64,000 bases of DNA from Helicostylum pulchrum (lineage: Eukaryota; Mucoromycota; Mucoromycetes; Mucorales; Mucoraceae), in contig JAIXMO010000001.1 of assembly GCA_025677825.1 (NCBI GenBank), forward strand, positions 744,001-808,000, in the 5' to 3' direction. The notes beneath the pieces were generated by a model. It was not told the DNA's origin. It searched no databases and saw only the letters and a program-made list of their open reading frames with translations. A program made the translations under genes and the position numbers. The number at the start of each line of letters is the position of its first letter. Within the stretch, counting starts at the first letter, position 1. Shown here piece by piece: positions 36,151 to 46,989 of this stretch.

Positions 36151-36859
36151 ATGTCAAGCACGATTGAAGATAACGAATTACCAAAAGCTAATGTTACCAG
36201 AGTTTTGAAGAATGCTGTAAGTAATATATCTGTAAAGTATATATAATTGTTACTCATCTATTCAATAGCTTCCTCCTGGTACAGCCTTACAAAAGGACGC
36301 CAAGTTGGCAGTCAGTAGAGCTGCAACAGTCTTTATTAACTATTTATCTTCTGTGTAAGCTTTCTTCCTAATAGATACATGTATACTCTTATTGATTCAT
36401 TGATTAGTGCAAATGACGTTGCTAAAGGCGCCAATCATAAAACAATCAGTGCACCCGATGTATTTAAAGCTTTAGAGATTGTTGAATTAGATCACTTGGC
36501 TCCTCAGCTAAGAGAATCTTTGACAGGTATGATCTTGTTTTCTTTATTAGTTTGATCTGGTCTAATACACTTTTTTTTTCTTCTGTACAGCTTATCAACA
36601 AAATATGGTAGAAAAGAAACAAAAGAAAAAGGTTAAGGATGAATCGAAAGCAAAGGAAGATGGCGAAGACGAAGACGAAGACGAGGATGAATTAAACGAT
36701 ACACCCATGGAAACTGAATCTTCGAGAGGTCAAAAGCGTACTATTGAAGAAGATGAAGATGAAATTATGGTTGAAGAAACCAAGAAGGCTAAATTGGACC
36801 CAGAGGAAGATGAAGAGGGAGATGAGGAGGAGGAACAACATCAAACACAAAACGAATAA
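36151..36859 (+). CDS. dpb4: Histone-fold protein Dpb4/POLE3 (DNA polymerase epsilon subunit)
   Basis: Exons 36151-36216, 36269-36354, 36408-36526 and 36591-36859 give 179 residues. Residues 8-95 form an NF-YB/CBF-A-type histone fold: [18 protein letters not shown], then [20 protein letters not shown] and [14 protein letters not shown]. The second half is a long acidic/lysine tail with Glu/Asp runs, common in Dpb4/POLE3. It pairs with Dpb3/POLE4 in Pol epsilon and with ISWI-type remodelling complexes. The tandem small introns all preserve frame through the fold. NF-YB is less likely because its CCAAT-binding signature is absent. Confidence 0.88.
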
Positions 36860-37214
36860 AATCTATTACATCTATACATTACATCTCGCTTCATATCTTT
36901 CTTGTAAATAAAATGAAATAAAATTTGGAGCTTAATCAGTACAAATAAAAAAACTTTCTTGTAAGGTTGGATTGATGGTCAGTAATAGTGAGTAAAGGGT
37001 TGGATATAAATACGAATAAATGATATAGGCACCAGTAGCCAACATTTGAATGCTAAAGAGGCCAATGGCGATTTTTGCAGTTAAAAAAGTAAATTAGTCC
37101 CTCATCGACCCTAATCCAGAGACTATTGTAGTGTAGTCACAGATTTAAAAGTTTACGCATTTATATTTTTCTATTTTCCCATCATCTATTTTCTTTTTTC
37201 TTTGTTTATCAATA
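36860..37214. other. Intergenic between dpb4 and D2HGDH
   Basis: Contains the polyadenylation-side flank of dpb4 (AATAAA-like strings near 36908-36925) and the upstream region of D2HGDH. Nothing coding. Confidence 0.4.
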
Positions 37215-39218
37215 ATGTTTCGCCCAAGATTTATTCATACTTCAAGAGCTATTTTAAATAGAAATTTAACTCCTTTAACTAGAGTTAAACACCCTGAATT
37301 TAAGCGTAATCCATCTTTTGCGCAGGTAAAAAAAAAACATACTTTTTTGCATAATTATTCATATAAACTATTAGATTGAAAATAAAGACCTGGAATTTTT
37401 CAGGTCTGTATTAACACCTAATAATATCTTGTATGATACAAATCCCGATGATACTTCATCCAGTTTAATTCCTTATAATACAGATTGGTTTAACCTCTAT
37501 CGAGGTTCATCTTCGTAAGATAAAACAAACAAACAAACAAAAAGTAATCATGTAAACGGCTAAATGATTTACATTTAAAAACTAGGTTATGCTTATTCCC
37601 GACTTCAACAGATCAAGTATCACAAATTTTAAAATATTGTAATCGAAATAAATTGGCTGTAGTGGCACAAGGTGGAAGAACAGGTGTAAGTGGTGGTGCC
37701 AGCCCTGTCTTTGACGAGATCATTGTTAATACATCAAAGATGAATAAGGTTAGACATTTTGATGGCGTGTCTGGTGTAGCAGTTGTAGATGCTGGCGTTA
37801 TTTTAGAATCTTTAGATCAATATTTAGAGCCTAAAGGATATACGGTTCCTTTGGATCTAGGTGCGAAGGGTTCATGTCAAATTGGCGGAAACGTTAGTAC
37901 GAACGCAGGCGGCTTAAGATTAATGAAGTTTGGTAACCTTCATGGTAACGTACTTGGATTAGAAGTGGTAAGATTATATTTTAAATGATTGGCTATGACT
38001 CTTTAATTTATTGTAATAAGGTTTTACCCGATGGCACGGTCTTGGAAAATTTATCAACCTTAAGAAAAGATAATACGGGCTACGACTTGAAGCAATTGTT
38101 CATTGGTGCAGAAGGCACTTTGGGTTTAATCACAGGTATCTCATTATTAACACCCAGACGACCCAAGGTAAGAAGGGGAAGAAAGATTGTATTGTGGGAA
38201 CTGTGGGTGTCTAATTACTTTATTTAGGCTGTGAATGTTGCTATGGTCGCACTAGATTCATTTGAAGCAGTTCAGGATGCTTTCGTCATGGCAAAAGAAG
38301 ATCTATCCGAAATTCTGTCAGGTAAAAAAAAAGAAGCTTATAATGAAAGAAAGGGGGTTATAACTAATATCACTGTATAGCTTTTGAGTTTTGGGATTAT
38401 GATTCAGTTGGTGTAGTGAAACGAGAAATGATGCAAGATACAAACTATCCTATTGAAGGAAAGCATGCATTCTATGCTCTACTTGAAACTCAAGGAAGTA
38501 AACAAGAACACGATCAAGAGGTAAATAGTTAAAATAAAGTGCCTTTTTTTTTATTTATTTATATGCTTTATATAGAAACTTGAAGGTTATTTAGGTCGGC
38601 TTTTAGAAAATGGTGTAGCAATGGACGGTGTTATGGCACAAGATGCAAAGCAAATTAATGCACTTTGGTCTTGGCGCGAAAAGATTCCTGAATCAATTTC
38701 TAAAAGTGGCACAGCCATGACTTATGATGTAGCTATGGAAGTACCACTTCTTTATAAATTAGTTGAAGATGCAAAAGATCATTTTGGTAAAAAAGGTTTA
38801 TTAGGTCCTGGTAACCTTTATTCAAACTTGTTAGGATTTGGTCATGTTGGAGATGGTGTATGTGAGAAAATAATATGAAAAAGTTACTTAGATCAGATGG
38901 CTAATAAATAAATACTTGTTAGAATTTACACATTATGGCCAACTTGGATGGATTTGATCATGATGGTCAAGAAGCTATGGATGAATTTGTTTTTGATTGG
39001 ACAAGTAAGTTTTTTTTATTGGTTCCTGATTTACTTATTAACTTTTTTCAGTGAGACATAATGGCTCAATTACGGCTGAGCATGGCGTTGGCGTATCTAA
39101 AGTAAACTATATGAAACGAGCCAAGTCAGATGTACAACTTCAATTGATGAGAACACTCAAAAATGCAATTGATCCAAACGGAATTATGAACCCATATAAA
39201 GTTATTCCTGATAAATAA
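37215..39218 (+). CDS. D-2-hydroxyglutarate dehydrogenase, FAD-linked, mitochondrial
   Basis: Nine exons: 37215-37325, 37375-37514, 37586-37967, 38021-38167, 38228-38321, 38381-38520, 38576-38857, 38923-39004 and 39052-39218, giving 514 residues. The N-terminus ([14 protein letters not shown]) is a mitochondrial targeting sequence. The FAD-binding PCMH/VAO fold shows [11 protein letters not shown] and [15 protein letters not shown]. The C-terminal domain shows [11 protein letters not shown] and [10 protein letters not shown], the metal/substrate motifs of the D2HGDH/D-lactate dehydrogenase family. It oxidises D-2-hydroxyglutarate (or D-lactate, as yeast Dld2/Dld3) in the matrix. The sequence supports D2HGDH more than bacterial-type GlcD. 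Convergent with the Rho gene, 82 bp apart. Confidence 0.92.
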
Positions 39219-39300
39219 ATAAACAAAATTTTTATTTATATATACAACTAAGTAAAAAACTATCTTCTGGTATCATCAACTATCACATAATACATCGTCA

Positions 39301-40105
39301 TTATAAACAAATGCATTTCCCCTTCTTTCTAGCTTTCATTAAATTATCTGAATACATGTAAGCTGCTCTTGCTGCAATAGTAAAAAGCTCTGTTACTCCT
39401 TCATCTACTTTGGCTGAACATTCAACATATTTTTGTGCACCAATATGCGATGCAGCAGCAAATCCTTCTTCAAAAGAAACAGGTTTTTGGGATATCTTTT
39501 CTAGCTCGTCGATCGTCTTTTTATCGCTTCTTAAATCTCTTTTACAGCCAACTAAAATCATCGGTACTCCATAAGCATGCGTATTTAACTCTTCTACCCA
39601 CTATAGATTTAAATCATCAGTATACTTGCCTTATAAACTTGATTTTATTTATTTAAACGTATACCTTTTCTTGTACATTATCCAGTGAATCAGGTGAATC
39701 GATAGCAAAACATAAAAGTATCACATGTGAGTGTGGGTATGACAAGGGGCGTAGACGATCATAATCTTCTTGGCCTACATGTATATAATGTATATCTTAA
39801 TAATGATCATAGCCACGTACCCTTTTATTCTCTTACCTGCTGTGTCCCACAGAGCTAACTCTATATCCCTATTATCTACTTTCATTACATGGATCGTACT
39901 GTAAAAGACGGTTGGGATATATTTCTAATAACAATGGATTAATATAACGTGCATTACTGTTTTTATTTTACTGCGAACTATATAGAAATCATACTTCAGG
40001 AAACCCAAACTCCGTGAGTACATATAAAAGGCACGTTTTTCCACATGCACCGTCCCCTACTATAACTAACTTGAGTCGCTTTGGTGATTTTGACAGTCTA
40101 CCCAT
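39301..40105 (-). CDS. Rho-family small GTPase with divergent effector loop
   Basis: Exons, in transcript order, are 40105-39995, 39924-39837, 39774-39665 and 39600-39301, giving 202 residues. The P-loop is GDGACGKT, switch II is [18 protein letters not shown], the G4-like box is LVGCKRDL (usually N/T-K-x-D) and the G5 box is ECSAKV. The Rho insert is between residues about 125-140. The C-terminus CICL, after a Lys/Arg stretch, is a CaaX box ending in Leu, predicting geranylgeranylation. Switch I is unusual: the nearly invariant TVFENY is TVFYST. It acts in polarity or wall signalling by family. It is Rho1/Rho2-like but not clearly any one. Confidence 0.9.
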
Positions 40106-40547
40106 ATTTTCTTTACAAGAGACAAAAAAAAAAAAAAAAGAGAGAGAACAAAAAAAAGTTATATAACAAAAAGAAAAGAAATAAATAAAACATCAATTTT
40201 TAAAGTAGTCATATTAACCAGCTGACAACTATGAGCAAGTTGTCTTTTGCCTAAAATAAGCAAATTGACACCTCGCTGAGTAACATTTTTTTTTTCATGT
40301 ATAAATATATTTATATAGTGTAGATGTTTGTATCGAAACTCGGGTCCGGGAAAACTGATGCTGTGAGTAAACTAGATAGAATCGTGACACAAACACACAG
40401 TTTTCGCAAAGTAAACAAAAAAAAAAAGGTCTAGTGTGCAACTGAATCGCGTGTGGAATACATATCTTTAGAATGCTGGTACCTTGACTATTTTGACTGT
40501 GTTTTTCGATTTTCGATTTTCGATAATTTCTTTTTCTTTATTTCAAC
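40106..40547. promoter_or_regulatory. Divergent upstream region of Rho and TPX2-like genes
   Basis: 442 bp with no coding frame. Just before the TPX2-like start there is a short tandem CGATTTT repeat (about 40506-40523). The promoter role is inferred from the divergent arrangement. Confidence 0.35.
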
Positions 40548-41343
40548 ATGAGTAATTGGGAATTTGTCGCTCCACAGTTTTGGGATCTTTCTGATTCTGT
40601 TATTCAAGATAGACCAAACGATTCTTGGTTTAGTAAGTTACTTGAAAATATATACAGATAACGAGATCTTCAACCTTTTTCTTTTACTAGACGAAACGAA
40701 TATTTCCGCACCCTCTTTTCCAATAAAACGTAGATTAAGACCTAAATTTAACCACAAAAGCTTTTCCCTAAAAGTACCAAGCCTTTCCCTAAAAGCATCA
40801 ACCGAAGAAACTGTATATGATAGACTTGCAAGAGAAAGTACAATTTCCTTCTCGCGAAAAATGAATCCACCCCAAAAGCGTTTCCTTGTTGATGAACAAC
40901 CGAACGTGGAACCCATAAAAGAAAGTACGGCCGAAAGACTAGCACGTTTAGAGAGTTCTCATAAATCAAGTGCACCAAGGAAACGGTTAAAGGTAAAATC
41001 TCATCGATCAACAGAACGACAAACACTCTATAATGAAATGCAAAAGAAAACGCCTGTCGCTCAACCCACTCACAACAAACAGGTTGTATCGGATTTCTTT
41101 CAAAATTTATTAAAAGAAAATCAACAAAATAAATTGGCAACAAGTGGAACAGTACATAGTTTTTTCGAGAATTTAAAGCTAAAGAACAAGTTATTGTATT
41201 CGAAAAAAGCGATAGAGATCAAACAAATAAAACAAGAAGTAATTGAAGTATCTATTCGTGATGAAAACTCTTTATCTAGAAAACGAGTATTGTCTTCTAC
41301 ACCAGTACAAAATAAAAGACCACGCGTTGAATTAGATCCATAA
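40548..41343 (+). CDS. Short TPX2-like protein (Aurora-kinase-binding N-terminus)
   Basis: Exons 40548-40632 and 40691-41343 give 245 residues. The first 28 residues (W-E-F-V-A-P-Q-F-W-D-L-S, then N-D-S-W-F) fit the pattern at the start of TPX2 proteins that docks and activates Aurora A (Y-x-Y-x-AP...F-x-F...DSWF). The rest is basic and Pro/Ser-rich with AERLARL-type segments and nuclear-localisation-like KRPRVEL near the end. Known TPX2 proteins bind microtubules and spindle kinases. This one is much shorter than animal TPX2 (over 700 residues) and lacks a clear TPX2 C-terminal domain. The assignment rests on the N-terminal motif and is tentative. Confidence 0.6.
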
Positions 41344-41546
41344 ACTCCCCTTTCTTTTTATGCACATCATTTTAGCAAAAGGACACAGCTTCATAAATAA
41401 AAATGCTGTACAACCTGGTGTGAGTTTTATTTTAACCTTGCTTTACATATTAACCCTCCGCATAAATAACAGCTATTTAACACCCTGCGAGTAATTTTTT
41501 TTTCCTCTTTTTTCCTTTTCTTCTTTATCGTAAAAATAATAATAAT

Positions 41547-42588
41547 ATGTCTTTACCTTTCCAAACATACACTTTTGAACCCGAAACTGACAAAAAGTTA
41601 CCCGGAGCTGCCATTATTGTAAATTGATATATTTTTTAAAAAAAACCGTAAAAGATATGTGTATCTTACACATTACATAGGTCTTCCAAGAATGGTGGGG
41701 TGTCACTGACATTATCAAGAAGCACGCCCAAAGAATTGCTAACAATACCGGTGCTCGTACCGTTGTTCCTGATGTATACAAGGGAAAGCTTGGATTAACT
41801 GCCGAGGTTTGTATCTATATATTATACGCGTTTTTATTAGCACTAAAACAAGATAATTATCAATATAGGAAGCCAGTCATTTAATGTCTAATCTTGATTG
41901 GGATGTCGCTATTGGAGAGATGGAGTTGTTGGTTACACAATTGAGAGAACAAAACTTTACGTAGGGATTTAAACTGACTAATAAGGAACTATCATAAACT
42001 TATTTTTTTTTTATATACACATATATCTAGTTCCATTGGTGCTATTGGTTTCTGTATGGGTGGTGGTCTTTCGCTTGCTTTAGCTTCTCATGCTAACAAG
42101 ATTGGTAAGCCTATCCAAGCTGCTATCCCTTGTTACGGTACTGCGCCCGCTTCATTTGATGTTACCAATCTTAAAGATACCGCTGTCCAAGGTCACTTTG
42201 GCGGAAAGGTAATGCACCCTAGTCGAAACTTAAAAAACCAAGTTTTTTATATATTTTATTTATAGGATAATGTTGCTGGCTTCAGTGATCCCCCTGCAGG
42301 TACAAAAAAGCACATGCGCTATGAAATATAACAGTAATATTTACTAATTATTTATTACCATTAGCTGATAAGTTGGAAGAACAAATCAAGAATGCCAAGG
42401 ACCCCATTGTCTGGCGTTATCCTGAACAAGGTCATGCTTTCTTGAATGATGATGATTGGAGTGTAGTTATGCGAAAGGAGTTAAATTTCGTTGAAAAGGA
42501 TATTGAGCCTATTTCTGCCGAACAAGCCGTTCGTGATCAAGCTTGGGAAAGAATTTTTAGTTACTTGATTAAGCATTTGACCAAGTAG
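41547..42588 (+). CDS. Dienelactone hydrolase family protein
   Basis: Exons 41547-41618, 41681-41806, 41869-41960, 42031-42208, 42266-42299 and 42365-42588 give 241 residues, the usual size. The alpha/beta-hydrolase fold has the family's VFQEWWGV oxyanion region. The nucleophile is the Cys of GAIGFCMGGGLSLA, and the catalytic His is in PEQGHAFLN. The Asp is probably in the GGKDNVAGFSDPP segment. Bacterial members hydrolyse dienelactone in chlorocatechol breakdown; the fungal substrate is not known. No signal peptide, so cytosolic. One exon of only 34 bases is supported by the continuity of the protein. Confidence 0.9.
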
Positions 42589-43129
42589 AGACTAAGTCTT
42601 ATCATTCGTTATATGACGAGCTCCCTCATCTTTACATAAAATCCTTTAAAATATACTTTGTGGGGTTTTTTTCTTCTTTTTTGGTCTTTATTAGAGTAAC
42701 ATGTACTAACTGTTTGTTGTTCATATCTACAAACTGGGAGCGCAGATCCTTTCTCAAGTGCTGTTAATTGATACGTACTATGGTTAAACACTTAAACAAG
42801 TAAAGATCCAATGCGGGTAACTATTTGTAACTGTACGATCCCTCTTAACGTAAGAATCCTAATGATTGTATCACTTTTTAAACAATGTGTTCCCGGTGGA
42901 AAAATAGGAGCTCTTATATTTCATGTATGAGACGCTTCCATAAAGTAAGTGGGTTGAATATGCTACTTGCTAGAGATTTACCGTTATTTTACAATCCCTT
43001 TCAATGCATAAAGTGTCTTTACGATGTCCTGCGTTATCAGTAAAAGAAGTCACTTTTTTTTTTTTTTTTTTATAAAATAAAATATTTCCTGTCCTTTTTT
43101 TTTTGCTGTATATTTTCAGCGTTATTATT
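42589..43129. other. Intergenic, 541 bp
   Basis: No gene seen. It carries the 3' end of the dienelactone hydrolase gene and the upstream region of the C1D gene, with a long poly-T run near 43052-43070. Confidence 0.45.
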
Positions 43130-43811
43130 ATGGATACAGTAAATCAAGAGATTCCAAAGAAGGCTGTTCGTGCCTTAAGATCTCGTCTTCACGTTGTAAA
43201 GAAGCACTTGGAGCCTATTTTTGCTAAACCTCTTAGTGAGATCTATACCAAGTTACCTATTGCTGAACGTTATGAACTTGAAGTATTGTTATCCTACAGT
43301 TTAAACACTTTATACTACAGTACGTACATTCTATTAAAAGACGGTTAAACAAAAACAAACAAAAAAGAGAGACGAGAATTAACCTCATTTGACAGTTTAT
43401 TTGAGAACACAAGGATCAGATCCTAACCAACATGATGTTATGAAGGAATTGGTAAGAGGAAGAAAAAGAAAAGCATGCGATTGGATCGATCTAATATAAA
43501 CTAATAGGTTCGTGTACAAGCATATATTAAAAAGTTAAAGCGAGTTCAAGGAAAAGAAGATAAGCGTAAGTTTATTATGATGATGATGATGATTAGCGGC
43601 GACTAACGATTATTATATATATACAGCAACAATGAAGGTAGATACAGATGCAGCCGCCAGATTTATTAAAGCAGCTATCAAAGAAGATAAAGAAACAGCG
43701 GAAAACGAAGCAGCTGTAAAGAAGAGAAAGTTGGAAGAGGAAGTAAGCGATTCATCATCTTCAGAAGATGAAGCACCACCAAAACCAACAAAGAAGAGCA
43801 AGAGAAATTAA
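43130..43811 (+). CDS. C1D/Rrp47 (Lrp1) exosome-associated protein
   Basis: Exons 43130-43319, 43396-43451, 43508-43565 and 43627-43811 give 162 residues. The start is the ATG giving MDTVNQEIPKK, preferred over the longer open frame that begins with a non-standard codon. The Sas10/C1D domain shows YELEVLLSYSLNTLYYIYL, RTQGSDPNQHDVMKELVRV and YIKKLKRVQG. The C-terminus is a Lys-rich and Ser/Asp/Glu-rich tail, typical of Rrp47/C1D. It pairs with Rrp6 in the nuclear exosome for 3' processing of small RNAs and rRNA. In animals C1D is also linked to DNA-damage signalling. Confidence 0.88.
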
Positions 43812-43924
43812 ATTTTTATATAATATTAATAAAAAAAGAAAAAGAATATTTGTGTGTTTGTGTGTGTGTATACATCTATAGTAGTTGGTGGTGGTGGTGG
43901 TTGTGGGGGGAAAAGGGTATATTC

Positions 43925-45232
43925 TTATTCCAATTGATTTTTGCGGTTCGAGAAAAAGTGTTTACCCATTTCGTAACTAGAAATCATAATTGCACATGCA
44001 GGTGCTACTTTGACAGCTCTAGGCACAACTCCTCGGAAGAATCCTGATGCACCATCTTTTGCCATTATACTCTTTAAAATATATCCAACTCTAGCCTCTA
44101 TTTATTTTTTTCAGTAGTGTTATTACGACAGATCAATTATATGTACAAACAAAAAAAAGAAACTTACCTCGAGCATCAGAACTCACTTGGCGACGAGTCT
44201 TTACTACATCAAAAGGGGTTGTTATAATTGCAGCAATCTAATTTGCAGTATTAGAAAATAGAAAAATTACAATATATATTTTATTTGATCTTACCATGCC
44301 AGAAGAAGCACCAGCAATAAATGAAGTTTGGAAATGAGATAAATCGTTTCCTTCAGATAATCTATGCTTAATTTTTTCGTATCCCATCCAATAAATACCA
44401 GAGAACGGAACATCTCTCAACATGGTAGGAAGTAATCCACGCCATAAGGCTCTTGGACCTTCTATTTGTACCATTCTAGATACACCCTTCCAAACATCTA
44501 TTTAGACTTTCAATAACCATGCCCTTTTTAGAATAATAATAATTCAATCTTACCTCCGAATCCATTAATACCTTCAGCAGATTGCATACGGGTTCTAAAA
44601 AGCTCTAATGGTGATACAACTAATGCTGACATGGCTAAATGAAATAAGCGTTGTGAGTCACAGCATCACATTTTATAATCTTAATATTTACTTCTTGCTA
44701 ATCCACCAGCCCATAAAGGTGAATAATTATCAAGAGCTGAATTGGCGTAGCGTGATCCTCGAATAGTATCTCTAATATAATCGTAACCGACAAAATAAAT
44801 AGCGGTCGAAGGCAATGCCATCACTAATCCCGGTAATAATCCTCTCCATAACGCAAATATGCCTTCGTTTTTAAGGATTTTTGAAAGTCCATCCTATCAA
44901 TAAAAAGTTTTATTAGTTGTCAAAAAAAAAAAAAAAGTGTAGTATTATACGTTTATTTGATCTTACAATGGTGCCTTTATATTGGTTTGTTCCATTCTTG
45001 GAACTTTCTTGTAATCTAGTTTTTACGACATCCAAAGGGTTCACTAATAGTACAATTAAGAGATCGGTTTTATATTTAAGAAGCTGAGTTACTTACTGAA
45101 GGACATGGTGATAACTGCACCAGTACAAGCAGACACAACCTTCTCAAAAGAAGAAGAAGTGTTTGTAATCAATATTTTAGGTGCTGCGTTTTCTAAATGA
45201 TCCATACTCAGTTCCACTTTTGAAGAAGACAT
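43925..45232 (-). CDS. Mitochondrial carrier, MTM1/SLC25A39-40 type
   Basis: Seven exons, in transcript order: 45232-45097, 45043-44967, 44893-44692, 44634-44554, 44497-44295, 44237-44168 and 44097-43925, giving 313 residues. Three carrier repeats bear NPLDVVKTRLQ, SPLELFRTRMQ and TPFDVVKTRRQ. The segments ACTGAVITMSFMNPLD and ALWRGLLPGLVMALPSTAIY are typical of the yeast Mtm1/animal SLC25A39-SLC25A40 group. That group supplies glutathione (or manganese/pyridoxal phosphate) to the matrix. All joins keep frame. Convergent with C1D, 113 bp away. Confidence 0.88.
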
Positions 45233-45741
45233 TTTGCTCATTTCTTTTTCGAAATAGATACCAAGAAAAGAAGGAAAAAAATAAATAACTAGAAAATATT
45301 TTTTTTTAAAGTTGGTATATTTCGGAGTTTGTTCATCAGGGCGATCAAAACTTCAAAGTTGTCTGTTTACGTATATTCCCAAGTTTAAGATGTTTGCCTT
45401 CAACAAGTATTGAATTATCTGCTCATAAAATAGCGTTCATAGTAAGCTAATATCTCGAAAAACAATAGGCATAGATAAGGGAAAATTCGATATATTTCTT
45501 TTTCATGTCAATTGCTTCCAGAGCTACACTATCGAGTACTAATAGTAGGTAGAAATAGCCGAGACCACTCTTTTATCGCTTTTACATAAATGGTGCCCTG
45601 GTCCTTCGTTTAAAACAAGTAGCACTTTATCATGTAAAAATAACTAGTCCCCAAACAGGCACACACTGTTTCAGCTCCGCCTGTTTGAAGTTTTTTTTTT
45701 TCTTCTTTTGAAAAAGTCCTAATCTTCTTTTTTTGATCAAA
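45233..45741. promoter_or_regulatory. Divergent upstream region of MTM1-type carrier and METTL21-like genes
   Basis: 509 bp with no coding frame. It separates divergent starts, so it should hold both promoters. No motif stands out. Confidence 0.35.
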
Positions 45742-46979
45742 ATGACAAGCACTCCACTCTACTATATTCGTTTTTCGAAGCCTCCACCAACCGAGTACTT
45801 TGTCGGACAACACTTTAGCATCGTATGGACAATCGAAAGTGATTTAGGCGATCAAGCGTTTTGGGAACCTGTACCAGTGACCTGCAGTTTACAAGGCTGT
45901 TCTCAACTAGGTCTCCGAGTCTTGAGTACAGACCAAAAAAACAATAAAAAAAAGGCATCTGCCAAACCTTACCAACAAGAAAAAGTTTCATTATCTCCCG
46001 ATATTTCACTTGTCTATGATCCGTTGCAAGGTGGTGGTATCGTAACCAAACTAGTGATTGAACAGTTACCGGGTAAACCATTACCGACTGGTACAACTGT
46101 CAATATTCAATTAAGTATGATTTTAGCACCGGCTGCCAGAACTACTATTGCGAGTCATAAAGTATGGCAGAATGCGTATATGTTTTCTTCTATTTGGGTT
46201 TTACCTACGTGGTCTGCACCAATTCAAACTACTGTTAGTAAACAAAGTCATTTTGATACCGAAAGTGGGGATCAAGCAGAACGCATTATTAGAGTCAATC
46301 AAAATCAAATTATACGTATTAGAGAAGATGCAGTACATAGTATAGCTAGACATGTTTGGTAAGTTGGCTTTTTTTTTTTGGTTTAAAATTTTTAACTCAC
46401 CCAAAAAAAAAAGGGATTGTGGACTTGGTATGTGCCAATTTTTATCAAAGTACAAATTAGATCCCAAACACAATGTGTTTTTAGAACTAGGTAAGTAAAA
46501 CAGCAACAATTTGCTTTCTCTTTTTGATTTTAAAAAAAAGTAAGCAAATAGGAAGCGGAACCGGTTTAGTGGGAATTTATGCGGCAGAATTATTCAAGCC
46601 CAAAAGAGTATATTTGACAGATTTGGCTGATGCATTAGAAATTATGCAACAAAATGTAGATTTAATGAACACCAACAATGTAGAAATGATTGTAAAGGAG
46701 CTATCTTGGGGCCCTACAAAGTTGCAGGAATACAATGATGTCAATCTTGTTTTATTGACTGATGTACTTTATAACCAAGGATCACACGATGTTTTATTAG
46801 AGACTTTGGATTGGATATTAGATAATGATAATGCTAAAGCTTTATTAACCTATAAAGAACGTAATCCTGATGAACGTGAGTTCTTTACCAAAGTAGAAAA
46901 AAGGGGATGGAAATGTCAACGTATTATAGGAGACAGTTGTGATGATTTAATATGTGAAGTTTATTATATTCAAAAATAA
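45742..46979 (+). CDS. METTL21-family (lysine) methyltransferase with N-terminal extension
   Basis: Exons 45742-46358, 46414-46490 and 46552-46979 give 373 residues. The C-terminal half is a seven-beta-strand methyltransferase: the glycine-rich AdoMet loop VFLELGSGTGLVGIYAAELF spans the second intron, followed by VYLTDLAD, and LLTDVLYNQ holds the D-x-x-Y catalytic motif. Family members trimethylate lysines of VCP, eEF1A, Hsp70 and others. The N-terminal 200 residues (beta-rich, no Cys/His metal sites) are not part of the known domain and are unidentified. Intron 1 ends in an unusual acceptor where a poly-A run precedes the AG. Its stop is only 10 bases from the stop of the convergent chitinase gene. 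Confidence 0.85.
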
Positions 46980-46989
46980 AAAAATAATA

